Source: an uncultured Pseudomonadota bacterium
GTDB lineage: Bacteria; Pseudomonadota; Gammaproteobacteria; Burkholderiales; SG8-39
Length of the DNA: 64,000 nt
Direction: 5' to 3'
Assembly (NCBI GenBank): GCA_903921325.1
Contig: CAIXPL010000013.1
Span: 1-64,000, forward strand
The notes under the pieces were generated by a model. That model was given only the letters and a program-made list of their open reading frames with translations, ran no database searches and was not told the origin of the DNA. The position numbers were made by a program, and so were the translations under genes. Positions within the stretch are counted from its first letter, which is position 1, and every line of letters starts with the position of its first letter. This document shows, piece after piece, positions 36,324-45,522 of this stretch.

Positions 36324-37224
36324 GGCAAAGACACTTGCGACAACCGATCAGGCGAGCGGCTTGCGACAGCTCTTTGCAAGCAAGGGGCTGCGCATACTGC
36401 CTATGGCCAGCGCGACCTCCCATGCTCGGCAGCCGCGCGACCTGGCGCATGCACTGGCCGCCGGTGGCACGCGTGTACTGGTGACTGACCATGAGTGGAC
36501 AGCCCGGGCGCATGCCCACCAGAATGAATTACCGAGTCTGTCAGACGTGTTGGCCGGTCGCATCGAGCTGTCGCGGCTCGCGCGCGAAATCGCACCGGGT
36601 GTCCGCTGGATGCCGCTGGTGAAAGGGTTCACGGCGCAGGAGGCGGCCGGGGCCGGTGCGCATGCCATGTTTGCCCGGTTACATCAATTGGCCGATCCGG
36701 TTGACGTGATCCTGCTGGCCACCATCCACCCGCAACGAATCGCACCCTTTCTCGATCCGGGCTCGGAGTTTGTGGTTGTCGTAGGTGGTTCACCTGAAGC
36801 ACTGACCAGCGCCTACAAGATGGTGAAAAGTCTGGTCACCCGAGGGTGTCAACCCAGGCTCATTATCGAAGGGGCTAGCGACGAGGCGGCTGCGGAACGC
36901 ACGTTTCGGCGCATTGCCGCAACCGCGCATCGGTTCCTTGGTGTCGTGCCTGCGATGGGCGGATGGCTCGGTCCAAGCGCGACGCGGAGTTTTGGCAGCG
37001 GGGTGGCGAACAACGCGACGCACTGGATGAACATTGCACGCGCCAGCCGTCAGTGGCACCTGACCGCGCAGGGAGATCCGACCCATGTTCGGCCCGAGCG
37101 TCATAACTCAGGCGCTGGTGCGGCGCATTCATCGCTGGCACACACCAACGGCAGCCGCTCTGCATCGGCGGTATCACGCAAGATTTTTGGTATGACTCAA
37201 CCGCTTGCAATAGGGAGCCACTGA
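36316..37224 (+). CDS. flhG: FlhG-like MinD-family protein with lost P-loop
   Basis: FlhG is normally a MinD-type ATPase that limits flagellar number and activates FlhF. The 302-residue protein keeps the N-terminal FlhF-activating motif DQAxxLR (D11-Q12-A13-S-G-L16-R17) and MinD-like spacing afterwards, but the place of the KGGxxxKT ATP loop reads LPMASATSHARQPRDLAHAL with no Gly-Lys-Thr. Middle parts such as VDVILLATIHPQRIAPFL and FVVVVGGSPEALTSAYKMVK correspond to later MinD strands. Gene order flhF-flhG-fliA supports the call. It may act without ATP. Confidence 0.8.
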   Translation: MPEAKTLATTDQASGLRQLFASKGLRILPMASATSHARQPRDLAHALAAGGTRVLVTDHEWTARAHAHQNELPSLSDVLAGRIELSRLAREIAPGVRWMPLVKGFTAQEAAGAGAHAMFARLHQLADPVDVILLATIHPQRIAPFLDPGSEFVVVVGGSPEALTSAYKMVKSLVTRGCQPRLIIEGASDEAAAERTFRRIAATAHRFLGVVPAMGGWLGPSATRSFGSGVANNATHWMNIARASRQWHLTAQGDPTHVRPERHNSGAGAAHSSLAHTNGSRSASAVSRKIFGMTQPLAIGSH

Positions 37225-37228
37225 GCGC

Positions 37229-37975
37229 ATGTATACGGCAACCGGGACGCTCGATCGCGAGGACTACCTGACGCGCTTCTCACCGATGGTGAAGCGCATG
37301 GCACACCACCTGATGGCGCGCCTGCCTGCGAGTGTTGAAGTCGATGACATCCTGCAGGCCGGAATGATTGGTCTGATGGATGCGGTCAACCGCTTCGAGG
37401 AGGGGCAGGGCGTACACTTCGAGGTCTACGCGTTGCAGCGAATCCGCGGAGCAATGCTCGATGAATTGCGCGCCAATGACTGGCTGCCGCGCAGCGTGCG
37501 CAAGAGCCAACGGGAAATAGAGGGCGCAATCTCCCGGGTTGAGCAGCGTCTCAAGCGGCCCGCCATGGAAGTGGAAATCGCACGCGAACTGGGCATGGCG
37601 TTGCCGCAATATCAGGAGGCCTTGCAGGAAGCGCGCGGCGGTCAGTTGATCTATGCCGATGATTTGAACGAACCAGGCAGTGAAGGGGGCGAGAGCTTTC
37701 TGGATCGCCACTGCATCGAGCCGGACGGTGACCCACTGACGCGCCTGCATGACAGCGCGTTTCGCCAGGCGCTGATCAAAGCAATTGAGGATCTACCGGA
37801 ACGTGAACACCTGCTGATGGGCTTGTACTACGAGCAGGAAATGAATTTTCGCGAGATTGCCGAAGTCATGGGCGTCACCGAGTCACGGGTGTGTCAGATG
37901 CACAGCCAGACCGTGGCGCGGTTGCGCGGCAAATTACGGGAGTGGGTGCAGCAGCCGTCACGAGCACGCAATTAA
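37229..37975 (+). CDS. fliA: Flagellar sigma factor FliA (sigma28)
   Basis: FliA directs RNA polymerase to late flagellar promoters. The 248-residue protein has region 2 (FSPMVKRMAHHLMARLPASV, DDILQAGMIGLMDAVNRFEE, YALQRIRGAMLDELRANDWL), region 3 and region 4 with MNFREIAEVMGVTESRVCQM. It begins 4 bp after flhG. A strong hairpin lies between it and the convergent flgN. Its likely targets in this window are the six sigma28-type promoters listed. Confidence 0.97.
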   Translation: MYTATGTLDREDYLTRFSPMVKRMAHHLMARLPASVEVDDILQAGMIGLMDAVNRFEEGQGVHFEVYALQRIRGAMLDELRANDWLPRSVRKSQREIEGAISRVEQRLKRPAMEVEIARELGMALPQYQEALQEARGGQLIYADDLNEPGSEGGESFLDRHCIEPDGDPLTRLHDSAFRQALIKAIEDLPEREHLLMGLYYEQEMNFREIAEVMGVTESRVCQMHSQTVARLRGKLREWVQQPSRARN

Positions 37976-38054
37976 GGATTGTCGCGTGTGCCAAGCAACG
38001 GCCAAAGGGCGCTGGTCACAGCAACCGCCCTTGCTTCAGCCTGTTGCATAGGAA

Positions 38055-38087
38055 ACGTCAGACCAAGGCATCGGCCCGGTCTGACGT
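38055..38087. terminator. Bidirectional hairpin between fliA and flgN
   Basis: Perfect 10-bp stem ACGTCAGACC/GGTCTGACGT with a 13-base loop, centred between the converging fliA and flgN genes. T runs are short (CTT on plus, TTT on minus), so it is a moderate two-way terminator. Confidence 0.6.
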
Positions 38088-38146
38088 CTTGCTGCGCAGG
38101 GTGGTCAGATGACGTGCGACCGTGACGAGCGGCGCACCGTGCCTTT

Positions 38147-38602
38147 TCAGGCCGAGGCAATCATTCGACTGGCGCTCTGGCTATCCCCAGAACGGCCGCT
38201 CGGGTTATAGACGCCGGTACGCATCGCTGCCCCGCGTAATGCGTCAAGTCGCGCGGTAGTGGCCTGCAGGCGTTGGCTGATCAGCCGGCCATTAGCGGCA
38301 TTGGTCGAACGCGTGCGATCCATGGTCGAACGCAGCCGCCGCCAGTTGTCCTGGAGCTCGGGGGTGATGGCAAGATGACGCTCAATGGCCTGGCCGTCGG
38401 CTGGCAGGCCGGAGGCGACCAGCTCCCGTCCGAGATCCTGGGCACAGCGGCTCACTTCGGCGAGTGCATCGTCTTTGTGGGCGAGCAGGTCGACGATGCC
38501 GTTGGCGTCCGCCGAAATGAGCATCGCACGCTCCTGCAGCAGCAGCGCTTCAAGGGACTCGATGGCGAACAGCTGATCCTCAATGGCGGTGCGCAGTGTC
38601 AT
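38147..38602 (-). CDS. flgN: Flagellar chaperone FlgN
   Basis: FlgN is the export chaperone of the hook-filament junction proteins FlgK and FlgL. The 151-residue protein has an N-terminal helical bundle (IEDQLFAIESLEALLLQERA) and LQDNWRRLRSTMDRTRSTNAANGRLI with SQRLQATTARLDAL, typical of the family. It overlaps flgM by four bases. Confidence 0.9.
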   Translation of the reverse strand: MTLRTAIEDQLFAIESLEALLLQERAMLISADANGIVDLLAHKDDALAEVSRCAQDLGRELVASGLPADGQAIERHLAITPELQDNWRRLRSTMDRTRSTNAANGRLISQRLQATTARLDALRGAAMRTGVYNPSGRSGDSQSASRMIASA

Positions 38603-38943
38603 GCCTGTCTCCCGCGCTGCCCGAGCATGTCCTGCACGCTTGCAATCAGCTTGTCAGCCACCACACTGGCATTCACCTTGAAGCGGCCATCGCTGATTGC
38701 CGCCTTGATGTCCTGCACTTTGCGCGAATCAAACGGGCTGCTCGCTGCGCTGGCCGCATCCACCCCTGACAGGCGGGCAGATATTTCCGACAATTGCACC
38801 GTGCTGCTTGAACTGGCAGTGGCTGCACTGGTGCTGGCGGTTGCTTGTGCGCCGGTGCGCGAACTCGCCGCGCTTCCGGTTGCGCCGGCGCTCGTGCCGG
38901 TGCTGCCGGCTGGCCCGGTGGCTGAGTTTGGACCGATTTTCAC
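38599..38943 (-). CDS. flgM: Anti-sigma28 factor FlgM
   Basis: FlgM binds FliA until the hook is complete, then it is secreted. The protein is 114 residues from the GTG at 38943, chosen because GGAG lies 7 bp in front and because KIGPNS is a usual start; an ATG at 38994 would add an odd leader. Residues 10-60 are Ala/Ser/Thr/Gly-rich. The C-terminal FliA-binding region is clear: VQLSEISARLSG, FDSRKVQDIKAAISDGRFKV and VADKLIASVQDML. A sigma28-type promoter lies upstream, giving the normal feedback. Confidence 0.92.
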   Translation of the reverse strand: MKIGPNSATGPAGSTGTSAGATGSAASSRTGAQATASTSAATASSSSTVQLSEISARLSGVDAASAASSPFDSRKVQDIKAAISDGRFKVNASVVADKLIASVQDMLGQRGRQA

Positions 38944-39262
38944 GATAGCTCTCCGTTGACGCGGCGATGGGGACTGAGGGATTCTGTAAAACATCTTCGC
39001 AAACTATAAACGGCAGTGTCAGGAAGAACTTTAGTCCGACCTGACAAATTCAATCTACTTTGTCCTTGATGCGCGTTCCGAGAGGACATTTTTCCGGCTT
39101 TGCGGGCTGCTGATGCTGCGCAGCGCCTTTCAGACAGGTCATTTCGCGCGCGAAACGGCGCATTTCTGGATCGGGATGCGACGCACTTGACCGGCGACAC
39201 GTCGTTCCTGGCCTGATTGCCGGGCTGGCTGAACCGCAACGGCGGGTCGGACGCGCGGTTCA
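38944..39262. other. Non-coding region between flgA and flgM
   Basis: A 319-bp gap without a gene. It carries the flgM sigma28 promoter at 39007-39033. Downstream of flgA (39034-39262) I see no T-tailed terminator, so flgA transcripts may read into flgMN, as in several other species. Confidence 0.65.
39007..39033 (-). promoter_or_regulatory. Sigma28 promoter of flgM
   Basis: On the minus strand TAAAGTTC, 11 bases, GCCGTTTA. The -35 box matches the FliA consensus TAAAGTTT at 7 of 8 bases and the spacing is exact. It gives a leader of about 55 nt before the GTG of flgM. Confidence 0.82.
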
Positions 39263-39985
39263 TCAGTGCATCTCGACACGCCGGCCATCTCGCGCAGTGC
39301 CCGAGATGACATGACCGGAATCCACCTGCACTCGAACCGCATCGCCCTCTGCCGCGCCGTTGACTGCCCGGCCATCGCCTTCGACGGTAAAGCCGTTGCC
39401 CAGAAAAACCACTTTGACCGGATCACCCGACTGGATGACCACGCGCGATTTGCCGTATTCGGCGCGCAGGGGGGAGCCGGGCAGGAGCATGCGGGTGGCC
39501 TGTCGGCCGATCAGCTCCTGGCCGTCGGCGGATAGTCCCGGGGCTTCCCGGGTCAGTTCGACCTCACTGATGCGCACATCGTCCGGGGCGATGGTCTGTC
39601 CGATCGAGATCGATCGGGCGGCCACTGCCACTTGCGCATAAACGCGCACTTCTAGCGGTACGTAAATCGTCCAGCGGGCACCTTCGGTGCAGCGGACGCC
39701 AACTCGGCTGCGCCCCCACAGGCGCACATTGGGTGGCACGAACGCCTCGGCTGTCTGGCAAGGGGCTAAATGATTGCGTGGATCAACGCGGCTCACCTCC
39801 AATTCAAGTCGGCCGCTGACAGCCGAGGCGACTTGAATGGCCTCGGCCTCTGCCTTGTCATGCGCCAACCGTTCGATCGTCGCGCTGTTGACCGGATCAT
39901 CTGCCACGGCCTGATGCGTGCCAGTGCCAATGCCAAATACGACTATCCACAACACGGCAAACAGTCTGGGATGGGTGGTCGGCAT
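39263..39985 (-). CDS. flgA: P-ring assembly chaperone FlgA
   Basis: FlgA is a periplasmic chaperone for P-ring formation by FlgI. With the start at 39985 the protein is 240 residues with a signal peptide (hydrophobic LFAVLWIVVFGIGTG, cleavage near AVADD), then the SAF-type C-terminal domain (ISIGQTIAPDDVRISEVELT, PLRAEYGKSRVVIQSGDPV). It stands alone on the minus strand, divergent from flgB across 181 bp. Confidence 0.94.
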   Translation of the reverse strand: MPTTHPRLFAVLWIVVFGIGTGTHQAVADDPVNSATIERLAHDKAEAEAIQVASAVSGRLELEVSRVDPRNHLAPCQTAEAFVPPNVRLWGRSRVGVRCTEGARWTIYVPLEVRVYAQVAVAARSISIGQTIAPDDVRISEVELTREAPGLSADGQELIGRQATRMLLPGSPLRAEYGKSRVVIQSGDPVKVVFLGNGFTVEGDGRAVNGAAEGDAVRVQVDSGHVISGTARDGRRVEMH

Positions 39986-40050
39986 GTGCACAGAAATGAT
40001 CCTGTGATCGATTGAATGTGCCACAGACTAACGCGCGATGCGCCGGATCA

Positions 40051-40077
40051 AAGCGCCGATTAGCACCGCTAGATGCC
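40051..40077. promoter_or_regulatory. Class II operator-like element between flgA and flgB
   Basis: Left half AAGCGCCGATTAGCA and inverted right half CGCTAGATGCC (GGCATCTAGCG on the other strand) face each other, making TAGC-ACC-GCTA. The left half shares GCCGATTAGC with the fliL upstream site. Right half is near the FlhDC half-site GGCAGAAATAGCG. It lies about 90 bp from flgB and 65 bp from flgA. Confidence 0.5.
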
Positions 40078-40166
40078 GTCTTATCGACAGATCGCCGGCA
40101 CCATGAATTCGGATAATCGCTGCATCGAATCGTCTCCGTCAGGGGACGTTCCAACGGGAGTTAGCG

Positions 40167-40619
40167 ATGATCAGTTCTATCGTCAATTCACTCGACTTTC
40201 AGGGCGAAGCACTCAAGCTCAGGGCCAATCGCCAACAGTTGCTGGCCGCCAATATCGTCAATGCAGACACCCCGGGATTTCAGGCGGTGGATTTTGATTT
40301 TGCGACCGCCTTGCGCCAGCAAACCGGTGGCATCAATCGGGCAAGCGCCCCCGGTGTGGCACTTGCCAATGCGCAATCGAGTACGACCGTACTCAACAGG
40401 ACCAATGCCGCCCACCTGGGCGCAGGCGGCGCGGGCGCCGGACCACAGCTCGCTTACCGCATGCCGGCACAGGACTCAATGGACAAGAACACGGTCGATC
40501 TGGATATGGAGCGCGCGCAATTTGCCGAGAACGCGATCCGTTATGAAGCGACCCTTCGTTTCATCAGTAACAACGTCAAAACGCTGCAGGCCGCCATGCA
40601 GTCTGCCAACGGTGGTTGA
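40167..40619 (+). CDS. flgB: Flagellar proximal rod protein FlgB
   Basis: FlgB is a proximal rod subunit exported by the flagellar type III system. The 150-residue protein has [25 protein letters not shown], the rod-protein N-terminal motif, and the C-terminal [25 protein letters not shown] stands before the ATG. It starts the flgBCDEFGHIJ run. Confidence 0.96.
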   Translation: MISSIVNSLDFQGEALKLRANRQQLLAANIVNADTPGFQAVDFDFATALRQQTGGINRASAPGVALANAQSSTTVLNRTNAAHLGAGGAGAGPQLAYRMPAQDSMDKNTVDLDMERAQFAENAIRYEATLRFISNNVKTLQAAMQSANGG

Positions 40620-40633
40620 ACCAGGGAGTCGCC

Positions 40634-41119
40634 ATGTCGCTGTTCAAAATCTTTGATATTGCCGGTTCGGGCCTGGTTGCACAAAGCCAGCGCCTCAATG
40701 TGGTCGCGAGCAATCTGGCCAATGCCGACTCCACCAGTGGACCGAACACGAGCGCCTACAAGGCGCGCGAAGTGGTGTTTCAGTCGGCGCAGGTTGCCGC
40801 CAACGCCCAGCTTGCCACGTCCTCGCCGGCAGTGCAGGCGAGCATGGGTGGCGTGCCGGCAGGCTATTCAATGGCGAGCAACGGTGATGCACTGGGTGTA
40901 CGCGTCGCCGGTGTCATCGAGAGCAATGCAGCGGGCAAGCGGGTGTACGACCCGTCGAATTCGTCAGCCGATTCCGAGGGCTATGTCACCGGGTCGAATG
41001 TGAATGTGGTGGAAGAAATGGTGAACATGCTCTCGGCCTCGCGCTCCTATCAGACCAACGTCGAGGTCATGAACACCGCCAAGACGTTAATGATGCACAC
41101 CCTGCAGATCGAGTCCTAA
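40634..41119 (+). CDS. flgC: Flagellar proximal rod protein FlgC
   Basis: FlgC is the second proximal rod subunit. From 40634 (GGGAG in front) the protein is 161 residues and has [20 protein letters not shown] with NLANADST, and the C-terminal [20 protein letters not shown] that is diagnostic for FlgC/FlgG. A longer frame from 40616 overlaps flgB and adds six residues. Confidence 0.96.
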   Translation: MSLFKIFDIAGSGLVAQSQRLNVVASNLANADSTSGPNTSAYKAREVVFQSAQVAANAQLATSSPAVQASMGGVPAGYSMASNGDALGVRVAGVIESNAAGKRVYDPSNSSADSEGYVTGSNVNVVEEMVNMLSASRSYQTNVEVMNTAKTLMMHTLQIES

Positions 41120-41138
41120 TCAAGGAGTATTCAAAACC

Positions 41139-41879
41139 ATGACGAGCATTTCTTCGATCTTCTCGCTGCCCAGCCAGGGCACAAGCGCTGCCATCAATGG
41201 CAACAGCGCGAGCAGCACGAGCACAGCCAGCGCGGCCTCGGCAGCCAGTAGTCTGGTCTCGGCCAATGGGCAGCAATTGCAGGACCAGTTTCTGAAGCTG
41301 CTGGTGAGCCAGATGAAAAATCAGGATCCCTTGAATCCGATGGATTCGGCCCAGATGACCTCGCAACTGGCACAGATCAGTTCGGTGCAGGGTATCCAGA
41401 ACCTCAACAGCAGCATCACCTCGCTGCTCGGACAAATGAACTCCCTGCAGACACTCGACTCGGCCAATACGGTTGGCAGCACGGCCCTGGTAAATGGATC
41501 AAGTCTGGTCCTGGCCAATAACGCGAGCACCGGTACGCCCATCGCGGTGGGTGGGTATCAACTGCCCAGCACTGCCGACGCCGGAACGATCAGCATCAAG
41601 AATGCGAGCGGCGCGGTGGTGCAGACCCTCCCGATGTCCGCGCTGACCCAGGGCGTTAACACATTCCAGTGGAATGGCATGCAGGCCGATGGCACACAGG
41701 CACCGGCGGGTACCTATACCTTTGCCATCAATGCCAGCTCGGGCGGTAAAGCCGTCGCCGCCACAACGCTCTCAGCCGGTGTCGTCCAGGGCATTCAGCA
41801 AAACGCCAATGGTGTGCCCCAGCTCAACCTCGGTCCGCTCGGGTTGCAACCAATGAGCGCAGTCGTCGAGATGATTTGA
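41139..41879 (+). CDS. flgD: Hook assembly scaffold FlgD
   Basis: FlgD caps the growing hook and is later replaced. The 246-residue protein has an Ala/Ser-rich N-terminus, the signature DQFLKLLVSQMKNQDPLNPM (about 48-67), and a C-terminal Tudor-like and FlgD Ig-like part (GVNTFQWNGMQADGTQAPAG). AAGGAG precedes the ATG. Confidence 0.96.
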   Translation: MTSISSIFSLPSQGTSAAINGNSASSTSTASAASAASSLVSANGQQLQDQFLKLLVSQMKNQDPLNPMDSAQMTSQLAQISSVQGIQNLNSSITSLLGQMNSLQTLDSANTVGSTALVNGSSLVLANNASTGTPIAVGGYQLPSTADAGTISIKNASGAVVQTLPMSALTQGVNTFQWNGMQADGTQAPAGTYTFAINASSGGKAVAATTLSAGVVQGIQQNANGVPQLNLGPLGLQPMSAVVEMI

Positions 41880-41958
41880 ACCCGCACTCTGACATCCACT
41901 TTTAATCGTACCGGCAGCACTTTGTGGTGCGAACGCAAACGACCTAAGGAGCATCAGC

Positions 41959-43194
41959 ATGAGTTTCGATCAAGCCATCAGCGGCCTCAACGCCTCACAA
42001 ACCAACCTGGATCTGATTGGGAACAACGTCGCCAATGCCAACACGGTGGGGTACAAGACCGCCACCGCCGAATTTTCCGACGTTTATGCAGCCACCATCA
42101 GCAATCAGGGTCTGGTGCAGACCGGTATCGGTGTGGCCATCAACCACACTTCGACCGATTACTCGCAAGGCGCGATCACGGTGACCAATAATCCGCTCGA
42201 CATCGCGATCAATGGTGAAGGCTTTTTCCAGCTGAATCGCAGTGGTGCCCAGGTCTACTCGCGCGACGGTACGTTCCAGGTCAATTCGAGTGGCTATTTA
42301 TCCAATGCCAATGGCGATCTGGTCGAAGGCTATGGGGTGGACAGCACCGGCGCAATTCAGCAATTTCCAACCCCCAACCCGATTTCGATCAGCCTGGCCG
42401 ATATCTCGCCGCAGCCAACCGGAAAAATTGCGTTGGTGGCCAATCTGAATTCAAACTCGAAGGCCCTCAATCCAGCCAACTTCAATCCGACTGACACCTC
42501 GACTTACACCAGTAGCACCTCGACCCAGGTGTTTGACAGCCTGGGCCATTCGCACACGCTGTCGCTGTTCTTTATCGACAGCAACGCCGCCGCAAACACC
42601 TGGGATGCGCGAGCGCAAATCGATGGCGTATCGGTGAATTCGGGTAACTCGATCGGCAAGCTCAATTTTGCGAGCGATGGCACGATCGACACCGCGACTA
42701 GCACGTTTCCTGCCACGCTGAGTCTGACGATTCCAGGCGGTGCCACGACACCGCAATCGGTGAAGCTCGATGTGACCGGTACCACGCAGTACAGCTCGGC
42801 ATTCGGAGTGACACAGGTGACTCAGGACGGTTACCAGGCGGGCAGCTTGACCGGTTTGTCCATTACTGCAGCCGGGATCATCAGCGGCACCTATTCCAAC
42901 GGTCTGACCCGTGCGCAGGGACAGATCTCGCTGGCCTCGTTTACCAACAAGGAAGGACTGCAGGCCGAAAGCGGCAACTCCTGGAGTCAGACGCAGGCCT
43001 CCGGCGTGCCGGTAGTGGGCGCGCCGCAGTCAGGCACCCTGGGCAGTCTCCAATCGGGCTCGCTGGAACAGTCCAATGTGGATCTGACCACGGCGCTGGT
43101 GAACATGATTACCGCGCAATACGACTACCAGGCCAACTCGCAGACGATCAAAACCGAGAACGCCATCATGCAAACGCTGACACAAATGGGCTAA
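41959..43194 (+). CDS. flgE: Flagellar hook protein FlgE
   Basis: FlgE builds the hook. The 411-residue protein has the N-terminal SFDQAISGLNASQTNLDLIG with NNVANANTVGYKT, the FlgE/F/G motif around PLDIAINGEGFFQLN and the C-terminal SNVDLTTALVNMITAQYDYQ. Size is as in enteric FlgE (403). AAGGAG precedes the start. Confidence 0.97.
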   Translation: MSFDQAISGLNASQTNLDLIGNNVANANTVGYKTATAEFSDVYAATISNQGLVQTGIGVAINHTSTDYSQGAITVTNNPLDIAINGEGFFQLNRSGAQVYSRDGTFQVNSSGYLSNANGDLVEGYGVDSTGAIQQFPTPNPISISLADISPQPTGKIALVANLNSNSKALNPANFNPTDTSTYTSSTSTQVFDSLGHSHTLSLFFIDSNAAANTWDARAQIDGVSVNSGNSIGKLNFASDGTIDTATSTFPATLSLTIPGGATTPQSVKLDVTGTTQYSSAFGVTQVTQDGYQAGSLTGLSITAAGIISGTYSNGLTRAQGQISLASFTNKEGLQAESGNSWSQTQASGVPVVGAPQSGTLGSLQSGSLEQSNVDLTTALVNMITAQYDYQANSQTIKTENAIMQTLTQMG

Positions 43195-43258
43195 GCGAGT
43201 GGTCGATGCCTGCGTATCGATACGTCATGACCGCATTTTCCGAGGGGCATAGTCAATC

Positions 43259-44002
43259 ATGGACAAACTGATCTATACCGCGATGTCGGGGGCCAATGTG
43301 CTCAGCCAGCGGCAGGACAGTGTGGCCAATAATCTGGCCAACGCCTCGACCACCGGCTTTCGCGCGGAATTGAATTCCTTCGTCGCAATGCCCCTGGGCG
43401 ATCCGGGCTCGACCACGCGGGTGTCGGCTGTGGAGACCACGAGTGGCACGAACTTTACCCCTGGTGATCTGCGCGCGACCGGTAACGCGCTCGACGCGGC
43501 GATCAACGGTCCAGGCTTCTTTGCGGTCCAAGGCGCCGATGGCACCGAAGCCTATACGCGCAATGGCCAATTCCAGATCGGTGCCGATGGCACTTTGCAG
43601 ACCAATAGCGGCCTGCCCGTTGTGGGTGACGGTGGCCCACTTAGCGTTCCACCCGACCAGCAGGTGTCCATCGGTCGGGATGGTTCGGTGTCGGCGATTT
43701 CTCTGGCCGGCGGGCGCAAGACCGTCATTCCGATCGGCAAACTGAAACTCGTCAATCCGGATACTGCCACGCTGACACGATCGACTGATGGCCTGTTTCG
43801 CACCGCCGGCGGCAGTCCGGCACCCAGTGATCCGGCGGTTGTGGTCGCCCCCGAGCATGTCGAAGGGTCGAATGTGAATCCAATCGAATCGATGATCACC
43901 ATGATCGAATTGGCACGGCAGTTCGAGACCAACACCAAGCTGATGACCACGGCCGATGAGAATGCCAACAAGGCCGATCAACTGCTGTCGATCACCAATT
44001 AA
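43259..44002 (+). CDS. flgF: Flagellar rod protein FlgF
   Basis: FlgF is a rod subunit between the proximal and distal rod. The 247-residue protein starts MDKLIYTAMSGANVLSQRQD, has NNLANASTTGFRAELNSF, AAINGPGFFAVQ, and ends EQ-like VNPIESMITMIELARQFETN. Gene order flgE-flgF-flgG fixes the call. Spacing to flgE is 64 bp and GAGGGG lies before the start. Confidence 0.96.
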   Translation: MDKLIYTAMSGANVLSQRQDSVANNLANASTTGFRAELNSFVAMPLGDPGSTTRVSAVETTSGTNFTPGDLRATGNALDAAINGPGFFAVQGADGTEAYTRNGQFQIGADGTLQTNSGLPVVGDGGPLSVPPDQQVSIGRDGSVSAISLAGGRKTVIPIGKLKLVNPDTATLTRSTDGLFRTAGGSPAPSDPAVVVAPEHVEGSNVNPIESMITMIELARQFETNTKLMTTADENANKADQLLSITN

Positions 44003-44041
44003 CTCCGATCACCCCCAACAGTCACTCAAGGACCCAACATC

Positions 44042-44824
44042 ATGATGCGCTCCCTGTGGATAGCCAAGACCGGCCTGGACGCTCAACAGACCTCGCTCGA
44101 TATCATCACCAATAATCTTGCCAACGTATCGACCAATGGCTTCAAGGCGCAGCGCGGGGTGTTTGAAGATCTGCTCTACGAAAACGTCCGTCAGCCAGGC
44201 GGTCAGTCGTCGCAGCAAAGCACCTTGCCCACCGGGTTGCAGCTGGGCACCGGTGTCCGGCCGGTATCTTCGGGGCGCATTTTTACCCAGGGTGGCCTGC
44301 AGCAGACCGGCAACCCGTATGACATGGCAATCAGCGGTGCGGGCTTCTTTCAGGTCACCATGCCCGATGGCACGCTCGCCTATACCCGCGATGGATCGAT
44401 GCATATTGATTCGACGGGGCAGATTGTCAATGCGGTTGGCTTCCCCATGTCACCGGCACTGACGATTCCCTCGACCGCCACCAGCGTGACGATCGGGCAG
44501 GACGGCACGGTTACCGCAACGATTGCGGGGCAGGCCAAGAACCAGACTCTGGGTACGGTGCAACTGGCCAATTTTGTCAATCCAGCCGGACTGCTTGCCA
44601 TTGGTGGCAACTTGTTTACCGAAACCGGTGCCTCGGGCACGCCCGCGCCGAACAATCCGGGTACCAATGGCATGGGCACGCTCAACCAGGGGTATGTCGA
44701 GAGCTCCAATGTCAATGTGGTCGAAGAGATGGTCAACATGATTCAGACCCAGCGCTCGTACGAGATCAATTCCAAGGCGATCAGTACGTCCGACCAGATG
44801 CTGCAGAACCTGGCGCAGCTATGA
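44042..44824 (+). CDS. flgG: Flagellar distal rod protein FlgG
   Basis: FlgG makes the distal rod. The 260-residue protein is of exact family length and begins with [20 protein letters not shown] followed by [20 protein letters not shown], and ends with [20 protein letters not shown]. Two ATG codons (44042, 44045) are possible; AAGGA stands in front. It overlaps flgH by four bases. Confidence 0.97.
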   Translation: MMRSLWIAKTGLDAQQTSLDIITNNLANVSTNGFKAQRGVFEDLLYENVRQPGGQSSQQSTLPTGLQLGTGVRPVSSGRIFTQGGLQQTGNPYDMAISGAGFFQVTMPDGTLAYTRDGSMHIDSTGQIVNAVGFPMSPALTIPSTATSVTIGQDGTVTATIAGQAKNQTLGTVQLANFVNPAGLLAIGGNLFTETGASGTPAPNNPGTNGMGTLNQGYVESSNVNVVEEMVNMIQTQRSYEINSKAISTSDQMLQNLAQL

Positions 44825-45522
44825 GGCTGCTCCGTTCAATCGCTGAATCGGGTCGGACAGTGCGGCTCGCCGCGAGCGGAATCAGCTTGATTCTGGCTGG
44901 GTGCGTGTCCGGTGGCCAGGTCGAGATGCATCACCCAATGACCGCACGGCCGACCCCCATTGCGCAGGCCGCTGAGCCCGTCGATGGCGCCATTTTTGTG
45001 GGTACTAATCAGTATCGACCACTGTTTGAAGACAGGCGGCCGCGCTGGGTGGGTGACACCATCGTGATCAATATCAATGAAGCGCTCAATGCGAGCCAGA
45101 CGTCGGCATCCAGCGCCGAGCGCAACTCCAGCATGGCGATGGGCATTCCGCTGATCCAGGGCTTGCTCGGCAAGTCCTTTCAGGGTGCCGCTGTAACAGG
45201 CAGCGATGACAGCAAGCTCGCCAGTACGGGTGCAACCTCGAACGCCAATGTATTCACCGGCACGATGACAGTCACCGTGATTGATGTATTGAGTAATGGC
45301 AACCTGATGGTGTCCGGCGAGCGCCAGATCGGCATCAACCACAACGCGGAATTTGTCCGGTTCTCAGGCGTGGTGAATCCCGCCTCGATCCAGGTGGGCA
45401 ACCAGGTCAGCTCGACGCAGGTGGCCGATGTGCGTCTGGAATATGTCGGCCGAGGCTATATCGACTCGGCTCAGGCGATGCCCTGGCTGCAGCGCGTCTT
45501 CATGAGCGTGGCGCCGTTCTGA
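44821..45522 (+). CDS. flgH: L-ring lipoprotein FlgH
   Basis: FlgH forms the outer-membrane L ring. The 233-residue protein has a lipoprotein signal with the lipobox L25-A-G-C28 and the family core [40 protein letters not shown] and [20 protein letters not shown]. The signal region is long (27 residues) with an Arg-rich start. It overlaps flgG by four bases and flgI by one. Confidence 0.96.
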   Translation: MRLLRSIAESGRTVRLAASGISLILAGCVSGGQVEMHHPMTARPTPIAQAAEPVDGAIFVGTNQYRPLFEDRRPRWVGDTIVININEALNASQTSASSAERNSSMAMGIPLIQGLLGKSFQGAAVTGSDDSKLASTGATSNANVFTGTMTVTVIDVLSNGNLMVSGERQIGINHNAEFVRFSGVVNPASIQVGNQVSSTQVADVRLEYVGRGYIDSAQAMPWLQRVFMSVAPF

